A stretch of 64,000 bases of DNA from Streptomyces actinomycinicus (GCF_016741775.1 NZ_JAERRK010000017.1:118558-182557); one strand, 5' to 3'. Positions 51,258-61,078 are shown, numbered from the stretch's first letter. Numbers and translations are program-made. Notes: a model not told the origin generated them from the letters alone.

Positions 51258-53117
51258 GTGGCGAGCGTTCCGAATCAAGGGGGTCCCGGGGCCCCGCCGG
51301 CGCACATGGTGGTGTGCGGTGACGACGGACTCGCGCACCGGCTGGCCGCCGAGTTGCGCGGGGTCCACGGCGAGCAGGTCACCCTCGTCGTACCGCCGAA
51401 CGAACGCACCGCCCGGCCCCCGGTGGTCGGACGGGCGCGGTCCGCGTCCGCGGCGCTGTTCGACCGGGTGGTCAACGCGGCGGTGGGCACCGTCGGCCGC
51501 GCAGGCAACGGTCAGCCCTCCGGCACCGTGGGCGGCCAACGGCCGGACGACGCAGGGGTGTTGGAGGCCGTCGAACTGACCGAGGAGGTGCTCGCCGAGG
51601 CCGGGGTGGGCCGCGCCACCGCGCTGGCGCTCGTGCACGACGACGACGAGACGAACATCCGTGCCGCCCTCACCGCCCGCCGGCTCAACCCCCGTCTGCG
51701 GCTCGTACTCCGGCTCTACAACCGGCGGCTGGGCCAGCACATCGAGGAACTCCTCGACCAAGCGGCCGCGTTGGCCACCGGTGACGGCACGGCCGGAGCC
51801 GGTGAGGCTTCCACCACCGTGCTGTCCGACGCCGACACCGCCGCGCCCGCGCTGGCCGCCACCGCCCTCGCCGGCACCAGCAAGGTCGTCCAGACCGAGG
51901 GGCTGCTGCTGCGCGCCGTGGAACGGCCGCTGCCCGCGTACGGGCCGGACGCCGGCCCCGGGCTGCACACCCTGGCCCTGCTCTCGGGTGGTGACCCGGA
52001 CGGCGGCGGCGAACAGCAGCCGCGGCTGCTGCCCGACGACGCGGAGGTGCGGCAGGCCGCCGGGCGGCAGGCCGTGGTGCTGGAGCACGTGTCCTCCTCC
52101 GGCGGCACGGAGTCCGCCGCGCCCGCCCGCGCGGTGGCCGGCGTACCGCCGCTGGCCTCGCTGTTCTCCCGCCGGCTGCGCTGGTCCGTGGCCGGCCTGG
52201 TGGGCTGTGTCGTCGCCCTCGCCGTCGCCCTGTGGCTGGTGACCGGGATCCATCCGCTGCGGGCGTTCTACGTCACCCTCCTCGACCTGTTCGCGATCGA
52301 CGACCCGGCGCTCGGCGCGTCCCTCGGCCGCCAGCTGCTCCAACTTCTCTCCGCGCTCGTCGGGTTGCTGCTCCTCCCGGTGCTGCTGGCCGCCGGGCTC
52401 GAGGCGCTCGGCACCTTCCGCACCGCCTCCGCCCTGCGCAAGCCGCCCCGTGGTCTGAGCGGACACGTGGTGCTGCTCGGGCTCGGCAAGATCGGTACCC
52501 GCGTGCTGACCCGGCTGCGCGAACTGAACGTCCCCGTGGTGTGCGTCGAGTCCGACCCGGAGGCCCGCGGACTCGCCACCGCCCGGCGGCTGCGGGTCCC
52601 GGTGGTGCTCGGCGACGTCACCCAGGAAGGCGTCCTGGAGGCGGCCAAGATCCACCGGGCGCGGACGCTGCTGGCGGTGACCAGCGCCGACACCACCAAC
52701 CTCGAAGCCGTGCTGTACGCGCGGACCGTACGGCCCGATGTGCGCGTGGTGCTCCGGCTGTACGACGACGACTTCGCCACCGCCGTCTACCGCACCCTCC
52801 GGGCCGCCTACCCGAACGCCCTGACCCGGAGCCGGAGCGTCACCCATCTGGCCGCGCCCGCGTTCGCCGGGGCGATGCTCGGGCGGCAGGTGCTCGGGGC
52901 TGTCGCCGTGGAGCGCAGGGTGCTGCTGTTCGCCGCGGTCGACGTGGACGGGCATCCCCAGTTGGAGGGGAGGACCGTGCGGGAGGCTTTCCGGGCCGGG
53001 TCCTGGCGGGTGCTGGCGTTGCTGGGGCGGGCGGACACGTCTGCCGGGCATGTGCTGGAGAAAGGGGACCGGGTGGTGGTGGCCGCCACCCGGCGCGGGC
53101 TCGCGGAGTTGGGGTGA
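51258..53117 (+). CDS. Two-TM potassium channel-like protein with TrkA-N (RCK) domains
   Basis: 619 aa from GTG at 51258 (ATG at 51306 is an alternative just before VVCGDDGLAHRL). Order: N-terminal Rossmann TrkA-N domain (about 18-150), Ala/Gly-rich linker, two hydrophobic helices (about 303-327 and 355-385), then a second TrkA-N domain starting VVLLGLGKIGTRVLTRL (about 403) and an RCK C-domain. The loop between the helices (LRAFYVTLLDLFAIDDPAL) lacks a TxGYG selectivity filter, so ion selectivity is unproven. Divergent from the permease pair. Confidence 0.82.
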   Translation: MASVPNQGGPGAPPAHMVVCGDDGLAHRLAAELRGVHGEQVTLVVPPNERTARPPVVGRARSASAALFDRVVNAAVGTVGRAGNGQPSGTVGGQRPDDAGVLEAVELTEEVLAEAGVGRATALALVHDDDETNIRAALTARRLNPRLRLVLRLYNRRLGQHIEELLDQAAALATGDGTAGAGEASTTVLSDADTAAPALAATALAGTSKVVQTEGLLLRAVERPLPAYGPDAGPGLHTLALLSGGDPDGGGEQQPRLLPDDAEVRQAAGRQAVVLEHVSSSGGTESAAPARAVAGVPPLASLFSRRLRWSVAGLVGCVVALAVALWLVTGIHPLRAFYVTLLDLFAIDDPALGASLGRQLLQLLSALVGLLLLPVLLAAGLEALGTFRTASALRKPPRGLSGHVVLLGLGKIGTRVLTRLRELNVPVVCVESDPEARGLATARRLRVPVVLGDVTQEGVLEAAKIHRARTLLAVTSADTTNLEAVLYARTVRPDVRVVLRLYDDDFATAVYRTLRAAYPNALTRSRSVTHLAAPAFAGAMLGRQVLGAVAVERRVLLFAAVDVDGHPQLEGRTVREAFRAGSWRVLALLGRADTSAGHVLEKGDRVVVAATRRGLAELG

Positions 53118-53183
53118 GCCTCCAGGGGGCTCCGCCCCCTGGACCCCCGGAACTCTGCCCACCCACCCACCCCCCGACTCGGC

Positions 53184-53299
53184 CGGCCGGAAGGGCGCCC
53201 TGAAAAGACAGCCAGCCCCGGCGGCCGGAAGGGCGCCCTGGGGAAGGCAGCCGGCCCGGGCGGCCGGGAGGGCACCCTGGGGTAGGCGGCCGGCTCGGG
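53184..53299. repeat. 38/39-bp tandem repeat, 3 copies
   Basis: CGGCCGGAAGGGCGCCCTG or variants at 53184, 53222 and 53261, between the convergent channel and S9 peptidase genes. Confidence 0.8.
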
Positions 53300-53312
53300 C
53301 GGCTGTGTGGGG

Positions 53313-55118
53313 CTAGGCGGGCAGGTGGCGGCGGGTGAACTCCATTTCCAGTCTCAGCTGCTTGATCCGTTCGTCCACGACCAGCGACCCGTGGCCCGCG
53401 TCGTACCGGTACACCTCGTGGACCGCGCCCCGGCTCTCGAGTCTCTTGACGTAGTTGTCGATCTGGCGGATCGGGCAGCGGGGGTCGTTGACGCCCGCCG
53501 AGATGTAGACCGGGGCCTTGACCTGGTCGACGTAGGTCAGCGGGGAGGACGCCTCGAAGCGGTCGGGTACCTCCTCCGGGGTGCCGCCCAGCAGCGTGCG
53601 GTCCATGGCCTTCAGGGACTCCATCTCGTCGTGGTACGCCGTGACGTAGTCCGCGACCGGCACCACCGCGATCCCCACCGACCAGGCCTCCGGCTGGGTG
53701 CCGAGGCCGAGCAGGGTGAGGTAGCCGCCCCAGGAGGCGCCCGTGAGGATCAGCCGGGAAGGGTCGGCGAGGCCGGAGGAGATCGCCCACTCGCGCACCG
53801 CGGCGACGTCCTCCAGCTCGATCAGGCCCACCCGGTGCTTGAGGGCGTCGGTCCAGGCCCGGCCGTAGCCGGTGGAGCCCCGGTAATTGACGCGGATCAC
53901 CGCGTATCCCTGGTCGACCCAGGCGGCCGGGCCCGCGGCGAAGGAGTCGCTGTCGTGCCAGGTCGGGCCGCCGTGCAGGTCGAAGACGGTGGGCAGCGGC
54001 CCCGTGGCACCGGCCGGCTTCTGGATCAGGGCGTGGATACGGCCGCCGGGGCCCTCCACCCACGCGTCCTCCACCGGCACCGACGGCGGGCAGGCCATGC
54101 CCGGGGGGTCCAGGACCACACCGCCGGACGTGGAGCGCACCGCCGGCGGCTCGGCGGCCGACGACCACAGGTACTCCACGCTGCCGTCGGGGCGGGCCGA
54201 CGCGCCGGAGACCGTGCCGGGCAGGGTGGGGATGCGGGTCAGCTCGCGGGCCGCCAGGTCGTACCGGAACAGCTCGCTGCGGGCCTCGAAGCCGTGGGCG
54301 ACGAGCAGGGCCGAGCCGTCCGGGTACCACTCGGCGCTGACGTCACCGGGCAGGTCCAGGGCCAGCTCGGTCTCCTCGCCCGTGGCCACGTCCCACACCA
54401 GCGGCTCCCAGCGGCCCCGGCGCTGGTGCCCGATGAGCAGCCGGGTGTCGCCGTCGACCGGGGCGAAGCCCAGCACCTCCAGGCCCAGTTCCTCGGAGCC
54501 GCCCTTGGTGTCGTCCAGCTCGGCGACCGTCGTGCCGTCCGGGCGGAGCACCCGCAGCGCCGCGTGCATGGCGTCGCCGTGCTCGGTGTGCTCGACGGCG
54601 ATCAGGGTGCCGTCGTGCGAGAGGTCGCCGACGCCCGCCGACTCCCGGTGCCGGTAGATCTCGACCGGGGCCGCGCCCTCGGGCGCGAGGTGGATCGTCG
54701 TACCGTCCTCGTCCGTGGAGCGGCCGACGACCGCCGTGCGGCCGTCCCGGGACAGGGCCAGTCCGGCGGGGTAGGAGGGGTCGAGACCGGGCACGGCCGG
54801 CTCGTCCGCACCGCCCGTGAAGGGCTGGCGGCGCCAGATCCCGAACTCGTCGCCGTCCTTGTCGTCGAACCACCAGATCCACGCGCCGTCCGGGGAGAGC
54901 ACGCCGTCCGTCGTGCCGTTCGGCCGGAACGTCGCCTGCCGCTGCTCGCCCGTCGTGCGGTCCCAGGCGTACAGCTCGTACGTCCCTGTCGCGTTCGACA
55001 CGAACAGGGAGCGGTGCGGCGCGTCCTCAGCCCAGTCGGGCAGCGAGACCCGCGGCGCCCGGAAGCGCTTCTCCCAGTCCGGCATGTCCGGTGTGTCCGG
55101 TGTACTGCTCTCACTCAT
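53313..55118 (-). CDS. S9-family (prolyl oligopeptidase-like) serine peptidase
   Basis: 601 aa (MSESSTPDTPDMPDWEKRF...). The N-terminal two-thirds is a beta-propeller with WD-like repeats (SPDGAWIWWFDDKDGDEFGIW, LSRDGRTAVVGR, LSHDGTLIAV); the C-terminal alpha/beta hydrolase has HGGPTWHD, nucleophile in GASWGGYL (about 460), Asp in SAGVNDPRCPI and His in DAGHGSLV. Acyl-aminoacyl/dipeptidyl peptidase type, cytoplasmic (no signal). An in-frame ATG 12 nt upstream is possible. Divergent from SURF1. Confidence 0.93.
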   Translation of the reverse strand: MSESSTPDTPDMPDWEKRFRAPRVSLPDWAEDAPHRSLFVSNATGTYELYAWDRTTGEQRQATFRPNGTTDGVLSPDGAWIWWFDDKDGDEFGIWRRQPFTGGADEPAVPGLDPSYPAGLALSRDGRTAVVGRSTDEDGTTIHLAPEGAAPVEIYRHRESAGVGDLSHDGTLIAVEHTEHGDAMHAALRVLRPDGTTVAELDDTKGGSEELGLEVLGFAPVDGDTRLLIGHQRRGRWEPLVWDVATGEETELALDLPGDVSAEWYPDGSALLVAHGFEARSELFRYDLAARELTRIPTLPGTVSGASARPDGSVEYLWSSAAEPPAVRSTSGGVVLDPPGMACPPSVPVEDAWVEGPGGRIHALIQKPAGATGPLPTVFDLHGGPTWHDSDSFAAGPAAWVDQGYAVIRVNYRGSTGYGRAWTDALKHRVGLIELEDVAAVREWAISSGLADPSRLILTGASWGGYLTLLGLGTQPEAWSVGIAVVPVADYVTAYHDEMESLKAMDRTLLGGTPEEVPDRFEASSPLTYVDQVKAPVYISAGVNDPRCPIRQIDNYVKRLESRGAVHEVYRYDAGHGSLVVDERIKQLRLEMEFTRRHLPA

Positions 55119-55312
55119 GGCCCCAGTCATGCGCCCATATTGCCTGGCCGCGCCGACAATCGGGGGTCAGGTGTGCGCAGCCTGTGGATAACTTCCGGGC
55201 AGGACCGCTCCCACCGCCTCCGCGGCCGTCCCCGCGGGCCGGCGCGAGGACGGCCGGGCCGTGCGCCGACCCGCGGCCGGGCCGCCGCGGCGGGCGCCGT
55301 ACCGTGGAGGGC

Positions 55313-56104
55313 GTGTACCGCTTTCTGCTGACACCCCGCTGGTGGGGCATCAACGTCTTCGTGCTGCTCGCCATCCCGTTCTGCGTCTTCATGGGGTCGT
55401 GGCAGCTGAGCCGGTTCGAGGACCGGGTGCAGGATCACCGCACCGCGACCGAGCAGGCCGCCTCCGGGCGGGCGGCGGCCGCGCGCCCGCTGGAGTCGAT
55501 GCTGCCCGTCGACAAGAGCACGTCGGGACGGCGGGTCAGTGCGAGCGGGCGGTACGGGAAGCAACTGCTGGTGCCCGGCCGGGAGCTGGACGGCAAGCGC
55601 GGCTTCTACGTGCTGACCCTGCTGCGCACCGACGCCGGCAAGGCGCTGCCGGTGGTGCGGGGATGGCTGCCGGGTACGGCGGACGCCGCCAGGGCTCCCG
55701 CCGCGCCGGCCGGTGAGGTCACCGTCACCGGGGCACTGCAGGCGTCCGAGAGCCCGGGGAGCAACGGCGTCGCCGCGCAGGGCGGGCTTCCGGCGGGACA
55801 GACGGGGGTGATCAGCTCGGCGTCGCTGGTGAACCTGGTGCCGGACGAGCTGTACGACGCGTGGGTCACGCTGGACAAGGGTGACGCGGGGATGAAGGCG
55901 GTGCCCGCGAGCGCGGCGGACGGGACGGGGCTCGATCTGAAGGCGTTCCAGAACCTCGGTTACACCGGGGAATGGTTCGTGTTCGCGGGGTTCGTGGTGT
56001 TCATGTGGTTCCGGTTGCTGCGACGGGAGATCGAGTTCCAGCGGGACGCTGCGCTGGGCTTGGTGCCGGAGGGGTCGGACCGCGCGCCGGTACCGAGCGG
56101 CTGA
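55313..56104 (+). CDS. SURF1-like cytochrome oxidase assembly protein
   Basis: 263 aa from a GTG with GGAGG close by. TM helix near 10-31 (INVFVLLAIPFCVFMGSWQLSR), a periplasmic domain with VSASGRYGKQLLVPGRELDGKRGFYVLTLLRT and VVRGWLPG typical of SURF1, and a C-terminal TM (EWFVFAGFVVFMWFRLLRRE). Helps assemble aa3-type cytochrome c oxidase. The last 14 codons and stop are duplicated immediately downstream (51-bp repeat). Confidence 0.92.
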   Translation: MYRFLLTPRWWGINVFVLLAIPFCVFMGSWQLSRFEDRVQDHRTATEQAASGRAAAARPLESMLPVDKSTSGRRVSASGRYGKQLLVPGRELDGKRGFYVLTLLRTDAGKALPVVRGWLPGTADAARAPAAPAGEVTVTGALQASESPGSNGVAAQGGLPAGQTGVISSASLVNLVPDELYDAWVTLDKGDAGMKAVPASAADGTGLDLKAFQNLGYTGEWFVFAGFVVFMWFRLLRREIEFQRDAALGLVPEGSDRAPVPSG

Positions 56105-56163
56105 CCTGAGCCGGTGCCGGAGGGGTCGGACCGCGCGCCGGTACCGAGCGGCTGAGCTGAGCC
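56062..56163. repeat. 51-bp direct duplication spanning the SURF1 stop codon
   Basis: The copy at 56062-56112 contains the SURF1 C-terminus and TGA; the copy at 56113-56163 is nearly identical and non-coding. A recent duplication that left the gene product unchanged. Confidence 0.92.
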
Positions 56164-56353
56164 GGTGCCGGCCGGGGCGGGACCGCTTGCCGGCGCGTAC
56201 AGGGTGCCGCCGCGCCCACCCGTGCCGCCCCAGCGGCACGACTGCCCGCAGCTGGGTGGCTGCGACCGCCGCGGCTGCCTGCCCGCAGCTGGGTGGCTGC
56301 GGTTGCCAGGTGAGCGCCGCCCAGCGGCACGAGGCCGGTCGCCGCGCGGGGCG

Positions 56354-57577
56354 TCAGGTGCCGGCCAGTACCCCGGTGTAGTAGACCGTGCCCGCACACT
56401 CGCCGGGTACGACCGCCGTCGTCGACGGGGAGCCGGGGGCGGTCGTGTGGGTGACCGCGACGCTGCCGTCGGCCGTGCCGTCCTCGGTGGCCAGCTGGGT
56501 CGTGGTGCCCGCCGACGCACCGGTGTCGGCTCCACCGCCGACCGCGCCCGTGTCCTGCGTCGGCGTCGGATCCGGCGTCGGGCCGCCGGTGTCGGAGCCG
56601 GTGTCGCCGCCGGTGGTGGGGCAGGTCTCCGACGGCACGAAGGCGAACTGCTCCTCGTAGGCCGCACCCGGCTGCAACACCAGCGCGGCGACCTCCCGCG
56701 AGGGATCGGGCAGCATCGTCGCCGCGTCCCCGGCCACATGCCGGACCGCCGAGATCTTCGTCGGGTCGGCGGCACCCTGCGCGGCCGGCGTGATCGTGCC
56801 GGCACCGCCGACGGTGCAGGCCGTGCCGGAGACGTTGGTGACGCGGAACGTGCCGTAGACGACGCCCGCGGTGTCGGGGGCGTTCACGGTGCCGGTGGCG
56901 GAGCCCAGCTGGGCCGCCGTACAGACCGGTGTGCCCGGGGCCGCGGTGGCCGTGGCCTGCGCACCGCCGGTGGAACCGCCCGCGGCGGTGCCCGGCTCGT
57001 CCTTGCCGCCGGTCTTGCCGTGCTCCTTGCCCGGCTTGACCGTCGCACTGCCGGCGTTCTTGTCGCCGCCCTTGTCGGTGTCCTTGTCCTTGCTCCGGCC
57101 GCCCGTGCCGCCGTGGGCCTCGGAGCTCTGGCCGACCATGCCGGTGTTGGTGTCGGAGCCGCCGGCGTTCGAGACGTGGACGAGGGCGGGGACCGCGGTG
57201 CCGAGGAACAGGGCCGCCGCGGCCATGCCGACCATGGCCTGGCGCTTGCGGGTGCGCCGTGCGGGGACGGCCCGGCGCAGGTGGTCCAGGGTGCCGGTGC
57301 TCGGTTCGATGTCGTCGACCGCCGAGTGCAGCAGCCGGCGCAGGACCAGTTCGTCGGAGTCGAGTCCGTCGAGGCCGTCGGGACCCGGGCCGAGCCCCTC
57401 GGGGCCCTTGTCGTCGGGGCCGTGGTTCACAGTTCCGTTCCCAGCGTGCGATTGCGTGTGCTGTTGCCCTTCGCGCCGTGTCGGCTCGTGCCAGGCGTAG
57501 GACTCATGACGTTCATGGGAGTGCGGCTCGTGGGAGTGACTGTCATGAGAATCGCCCCCCTCGGCGCGGTCGCTCAT
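56354..57577 (-). CDS. Membrane protein with DUF4232-like extracellular domain, partner of ECF sigma factor
   Basis: 407 aa. His/Ser/Glu-rich N-terminus (SHDSHSHEPHSHERHESYAWH), a short helical segment (DELVLRRLLHSAVDDIEPSTGTLDHLRRAVPARR) of anti-sigma or adaptor character, a TM helix at about 112-134, a Gly/Lys linker, then an extracytoplasmic domain with CTAAQLGSATGTVNAPDTAGVVYG...NVSGTACTVGG, a DUF4232 signature. Start overlaps the sigma factor stop (ATGA), so co-translated; a regulatory link is likely, but no ZAS-type HxxxCxxC motif is present. The His-rich tail might bind metal. Confidence 0.75.
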   Translation of the reverse strand: MSDRAEGGDSHDSHSHEPHSHERHESYAWHEPTRREGQQHTQSHAGNGTVNHGPDDKGPEGLGPGPDGLDGLDSDELVLRRLLHSAVDDIEPSTGTLDHLRRAVPARRTRKRQAMVGMAAAALFLGTAVPALVHVSNAGGSDTNTGMVGQSSEAHGGTGGRSKDKDTDKGGDKNAGSATVKPGKEHGKTGGKDEPGTAAGGSTGGAQATATAAPGTPVCTAAQLGSATGTVNAPDTAGVVYGTFRVTNVSGTACTVGGAGTITPAAQGAADPTKISAVRHVAGDAATMLPDPSREVAALVLQPGAAYEEQFAFVPSETCPTTGGDTGSDTGGPTPDPTPTQDTGAVGGGADTGASAGTTTQLATEDGTADGSVAVTHTTAPGSPSTTAVVPGECAGTVYYTGVLAGT

Positions 57578-58254
57578 GCCGACGCCTCCATGGCCACCCG
57601 CAGCGCGGCGATGCCCCGCGATCCGTACGCCTTCACCGAGCCCAGGGATATGCCGAGGGTCTCGGCGACCTGGGCCTCGGTCATGTCCGCGAAGTAGCGC
57701 AGGACCAGGACCTCGCGCTGGCGGCGCTGCAGACCCTTCATCGCCTTGATGAGGTCGCGGCGCTCCAGCTGGTCGTAGGCGCCCTCCTCAGCGCTGGCCA
57801 TGTCGGGCATCGGCTTGGAGAGCAGCTTCAGGCCGAGGATGCGCCGGCGCAGCGTGGAGCGGGAGAGGTTGACGACGGTCTGCCGCAGGTAGGCGAGGGT
57901 CTTCTCCGGGTCTCGGACTCGCTTGCGGGCCGAGTGGACGCGGATGAAGGCCTCCTGGACGACGTCCTCGCAGGAGGCGGTGTCGTCGAGGAGGAGGGCG
58001 GCGAGACCGAGCAGCGAGCGGTAGTGCGCCCGGTAGGTCTCGGTGAGGTGGTCGACGGTCGTGCCGACGGCCTCACCCGCCGCGGCGGCCGGGGTCTCCT
58101 CGGCGCCGTCACGCTGACTGGGTATGCGGGCGGGCCGCGCTGCGGGCATGGGCGCGATCACCGGCATGCCGCCGGGCGTGCGGGGCCGGAGCGCCGCGCG
58201 GGGCCGCAGGGCCGTACCGCCGCGGGCCACACTGAGTTCGAGTACCTCTGCCAC
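57574..58254 (-). CDS. ECF RNA polymerase sigma factor (SigE-like)
   Basis: 226 aa from a GTG. An unusual N-terminal extension of about 65 residues rich in Arg/Pro/Ala, then sigma region 2 (YRAHYRSLLGLAALLLDD...DVVQEAFIRVHSARKRV...TLAYLRQTVVNLSRSTLRRR) and region 4 (LQRRQREVLVLRYFADMTEAQVAETLGISLGSVKAYGSRGIAALR). Role: alternative sigma factor with unknown stimulus. Co-translated with the membrane protein downstream. The true start could lie further in, since the extension is not typical of ECF factors. Confidence 0.92.
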   Translation of the reverse strand: MAEVLELSVARGGTALRPRAALRPRTPGGMPVIAPMPAARPARIPSQRDGAEETPAAAAGEAVGTTVDHLTETYRAHYRSLLGLAALLLDDTASCEDVVQEAFIRVHSARKRVRDPEKTLAYLRQTVVNLSRSTLRRRILGLKLLSKPMPDMASAEEGAYDQLERRDLIKAMKGLQRRQREVLVLRYFADMTEAQVAETLGISLGSVKAYGSRGIAALRVAMEASA

Positions 58255-58577
58255 GCCAGTTGGACACGCTTCCCCCCTCGGGGGTTGTACGTGCCGGACG
58301 TCACATGTGCGACAACCGACGGTGCCTCAAGTGCCGTCATGCGTCCCGCTCTTCCCTTATGTCCCATATGAACGGGCGTCCCCACGCCCCGATCACGGCG
58401 TCCCCACGCCAGGATCATCACGTCCCCAGGCCCCACGAGGGTGACCGCAAAGACGCTCCCCGCTCTCCGTACGGTTGCGGAGAGCGGGGAGAAAAATCCT
58501 CTGCTGCCGAGAGGGACGGTTCAAGTGGTTTGGACCATGCTCCCGGCCACATTTCCTGCGTTGATCCTACGCAGCGG
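58255..58577. other. Intergenic region between asd and the sigma gene
   Basis: Holds the asd terminator and a 22-bp tandem array (GTCCCCACGCC at 58378, 58400 and GTCCCCAGGCC at 58422). The sigma factor promoter must lie in the left half. Confidence 0.55.
58457..58490 (-). terminator. Terminator of the ask-asd operon
   Basis: A perfect 13-bp stem TCCCCGCTCTCCG / CGGAGAGCGGGGA with an 8-nt loop, 88-121 nt beyond the asd stop. No U-run follows on the minus strand. Confidence 0.8.
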
Positions 58578-59639
58578 CTAGCCGCGGCCGGACGTCTCCG
58601 CCGCGATCAGCTCCGCGATCTGCGCGGTGTTCAGCGCCGCGCCCTTGCGCAGGTTGTCGCCGCACACGAAGAGTTCGAGCGCGGTCGGATCGTCCAGGGC
58701 CCGCCGTACCCGGCCGACCCAGGTGGGGTCCGTGCCCACCACGTCGGCGGGGGTGGGGAACTCACCGGCCGCCGGGTCGTCGCACAGCACGACACCCGGT
58801 GCGGTGGCGAGGATCTCACGGGCGCCGTCGACGCTGACCTCGCGCTGGAAGCGGGCGTGGACGGTCAGCGAGTGCGTGGTGATCACCGGCACCCGCACAC
58901 AGGTCACGGCGACCGGCAGCTCCGGCAGCCCGAGGATCTTCCGGGACTCGTCGCGGACCTTCATCTCCTCCGAGGACCAGCCGTCCTCCCGCAGCGACCC
59001 GGCCCACGGCACCACGTTGAGCGCCACCGGGTCCGGGAACGGCCCGGTGTCGTCCCCGACGGCCCGCCGCACGTCCCCGGGCTTGGTGCCCAGCTCGGTG
59101 CCGGCCACCAGGGACAGCTGGGCGCGCAGCGTCTCCACACCGGTCCGCCCGGCCCCGCTCACCGCCTGGTACGACGACACGACCAGCTCGCGCAGCCCGA
59201 ACTCGGCGTGCAGCGCGCCCAGGGCGACGATCATCGTCAGGGTCGTGCAGTTGGGGTTGGCGACGATCCCGCGCGGGCGGGACCGTACCGCGTGCGGATT
59301 GACCTCGGGCACGACCAGCGGCACGTCCGGGTCCATCCGGAAGGCGCCGGAGTTGTCGACGACGACCGCGCCGCGCGCGGCGGCGACGGGTGCCCAGGCG
59401 GCGGCGACCTCGTCGGGCACGTCGAACATGGCGATGTCGACCCCGTCGAAGGCGTCCTCCGCCAGGGCCGTCACCTCGACCTCCTCGCCGCGCACGGCCA
59501 GCTTGCGGCCGGCCGAGCGCGGGGAGGCGATCAGACGGATCTCACCCCAGATGTCCGCCCGCTGGGAGAGGATCTGGAGCATGACCGCGCCGACGGCTCC
59601 GGTCGCTCCCACGACCGCGAGCGTCGGCTTTCCGGTCAT
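58578..59639 (-). CDS. asd: Aspartate-semialdehyde dehydrogenase
   Basis: 353 aa. NADP-binding VVGATGAVGAVMLQIL (9-24), active-site Cys in ANPNCTTLTMI (about 133), SSYQAVSGAGRTGVE and catalytic His region VPVITTHSLTVHARF. Second step of the aspartate family pathway, reducing aspartyl phosphate to the semialdehyde for lysine/DAP, threonine and methionine. Its ATG overlaps the ask stop (ATGA). Confidence 0.96.
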   Translation of the reverse strand: MTGKPTLAVVGATGAVGAVMLQILSQRADIWGEIRLIASPRSAGRKLAVRGEEVEVTALAEDAFDGVDIAMFDVPDEVAAAWAPVAAARGAVVVDNSGAFRMDPDVPLVVPEVNPHAVRSRPRGIVANPNCTTLTMIVALGALHAEFGLRELVVSSYQAVSGAGRTGVETLRAQLSLVAGTELGTKPGDVRRAVGDDTGPFPDPVALNVVPWAGSLREDGWSSEEMKVRDESRKILGLPELPVAVTCVRVPVITTHSLTVHARFQREVSVDGAREILATAPGVVLCDDPAAGEFPTPADVVGTDPTWVGRVRRALDDPTALELFVCGDNLRKGAALNTAQIAELIAAETSGRG

Positions 59640-60907
59640 CGTCCGGTGCCTCCGTAGACGACGGCCTCGTCGGAGTCCGAGTCGAGTCCGAAGGCGGTGT
59701 GCACGGCGCGGACGGCCTCCGGCACGTCGTCGGCGCGGGTGACGACCGAGATACGGATCTCGGAGGTCGAGATCAGCTCGATGTTCACACCCGCGTCGCT
59801 CAGCGCCTCGAAGAAGGAGGCGGTGACGCCCGGGTTGGTCTTCATGCCCGCGCCGACCAGGGAGATCTTGCCGATCTGGTCGTCGTAGCGCAGCGAGTCG
59901 AAGCCGATGCCGGCGCGGCTCTTCTCCAGCGCGTCGATGGCCTTGCGGCCCTCGGTCTTCGGCAGCGTGAAGGAGATGTCCGTCAGACCGGTGGAGGCGG
60001 CGGACACGTTCTGCACGACCATGTCGATGTTGATCTCGGCATCGGCGATGGCACGGAAGATCGCGGCGGCCTCACCCGGCTTGTCCGGCACACCGACGAC
60101 CGTGATCTTGGCCTCGGAGGTGTCGTGCGCGACACCGGAGATGATGGCCTGCTCCACCTGCTTGTCCCCAATCGGCTCACTGCTGACCCACGTGCCCTGC
60201 AGCCCGCTGAAGCTGGACCGGACGTGGATCGGGATGTTGTAGCGGCGGGCGTACTCCACACAGCGGTGGAGCAGCACCTTGGAGCCGGAGGCCGCCAGCT
60301 CCAGCATGTCCTCGAAGGAGATCCAGTCGATCTTCTTCGCCTTCTTCACCACACGCGGGTCGGCGGTGAACACACCGTCGACGTCGGTGTAGATCTCGCA
60401 GACCTCTGCGTCGAGCGCGGCGGCGAGCGCCACGGCCGTCGTGTCGGAACCACCGCGTCCCAGCGTGGTGATGTCCTTCTTGTCCTGGCTGACGCCCTGG
60501 AAGCCGGCGACGATCGCGATGTTGCCCTTGTCCAGCGACTCGCGGATCCGGCCCGGCGTGACGTCGATGATCCGGGCTTTGTTGTGGACCGAGTCGGTGA
60601 TGACGCCTGCCTGGCTGCCGGTGAAGGACTGGGCCTCGTGGCCCAGGTTTTTGATCGCCATCGCCAGCAGGGCCATGGAGATCCGCTCTCCGGCGGTCAG
60701 CAGCATGTCGAATTCCCGCCCGGCAGGCATCGGAGAAACCTGCTCGGCGAGATCGATCAGCTCGTCCGTCGTGTCGCCCATCGCGGAAACGACGACGACA
60801 ACCTGGTTGCCGTTCTTCTTCGCTTCCACGATCCGCTTGGCGACGCGCTTGATGCCTTCGGCATCGGCTACGGAGGAGCCTCCGTACTTCTGCACGACAA
60901 GGCCCAC
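59636..60907 (-). CDS. ask: Aspartokinase
   Basis: 423 aa from a GTG with RBS GAGGAG. Kinase motif VQKYGGSSVADAEGIKRVA, FTGSQAGVITD, TTLGRGGSDTTAVALAAAL, then two ACT domains (about 265-420) with the Lys/Thr feedback-binding region (NIDMVVQNVSAASTGLTDISFTL, GVNIELISTSEIRISVV). As in other actinobacteria an internal start near residue 250 probably gives a separate beta subunit. First gene of the ask-asd operon. Confidence 0.96.
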   Translation of the reverse strand: MGLVVQKYGGSSVADAEGIKRVAKRIVEAKKNGNQVVVVVSAMGDTTDELIDLAEQVSPMPAGREFDMLLTAGERISMALLAMAIKNLGHEAQSFTGSQAGVITDSVHNKARIIDVTPGRIRESLDKGNIAIVAGFQGVSQDKKDITTLGRGGSDTTAVALAAALDAEVCEIYTDVDGVFTADPRVVKKAKKIDWISFEDMLELAASGSKVLLHRCVEYARRYNIPIHVRSSFSGLQGTWVSSEPIGDKQVEQAIISGVAHDTSEAKITVVGVPDKPGEAAAIFRAIADAEINIDMVVQNVSAASTGLTDISFTLPKTEGRKAIDALEKSRAGIGFDSLRYDDQIGKISLVGAGMKTNPGVTASFFEALSDAGVNIELISTSEIRISVVTRADDVPEAVRAVHTAFGLDSDSDEAVVYGGTGR

Positions 60908-61078
60908 GTGCGCTCCTCGCTCGGTTCGTTTATGTCGGCTCAGTCTAACGAGCGTCCACATTCCACCACCCTGCTCCCGCATGGTGAGACATCGGACGCC
61001 CGCGTCGGGCACCTGCCCATCCTGCGCCGTGCCACGCCGAAAGTGCCCCGGCTCACAGTGGTGACCGGTGCGTACGGG

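Noticed and set aside
47143..53162. Large minus-strand open frames opposite nadE and the channel-like gene
   Set aside because: Composition (GRRG, VGDDG, HPH runs) is that of complement frames; no domain motif.
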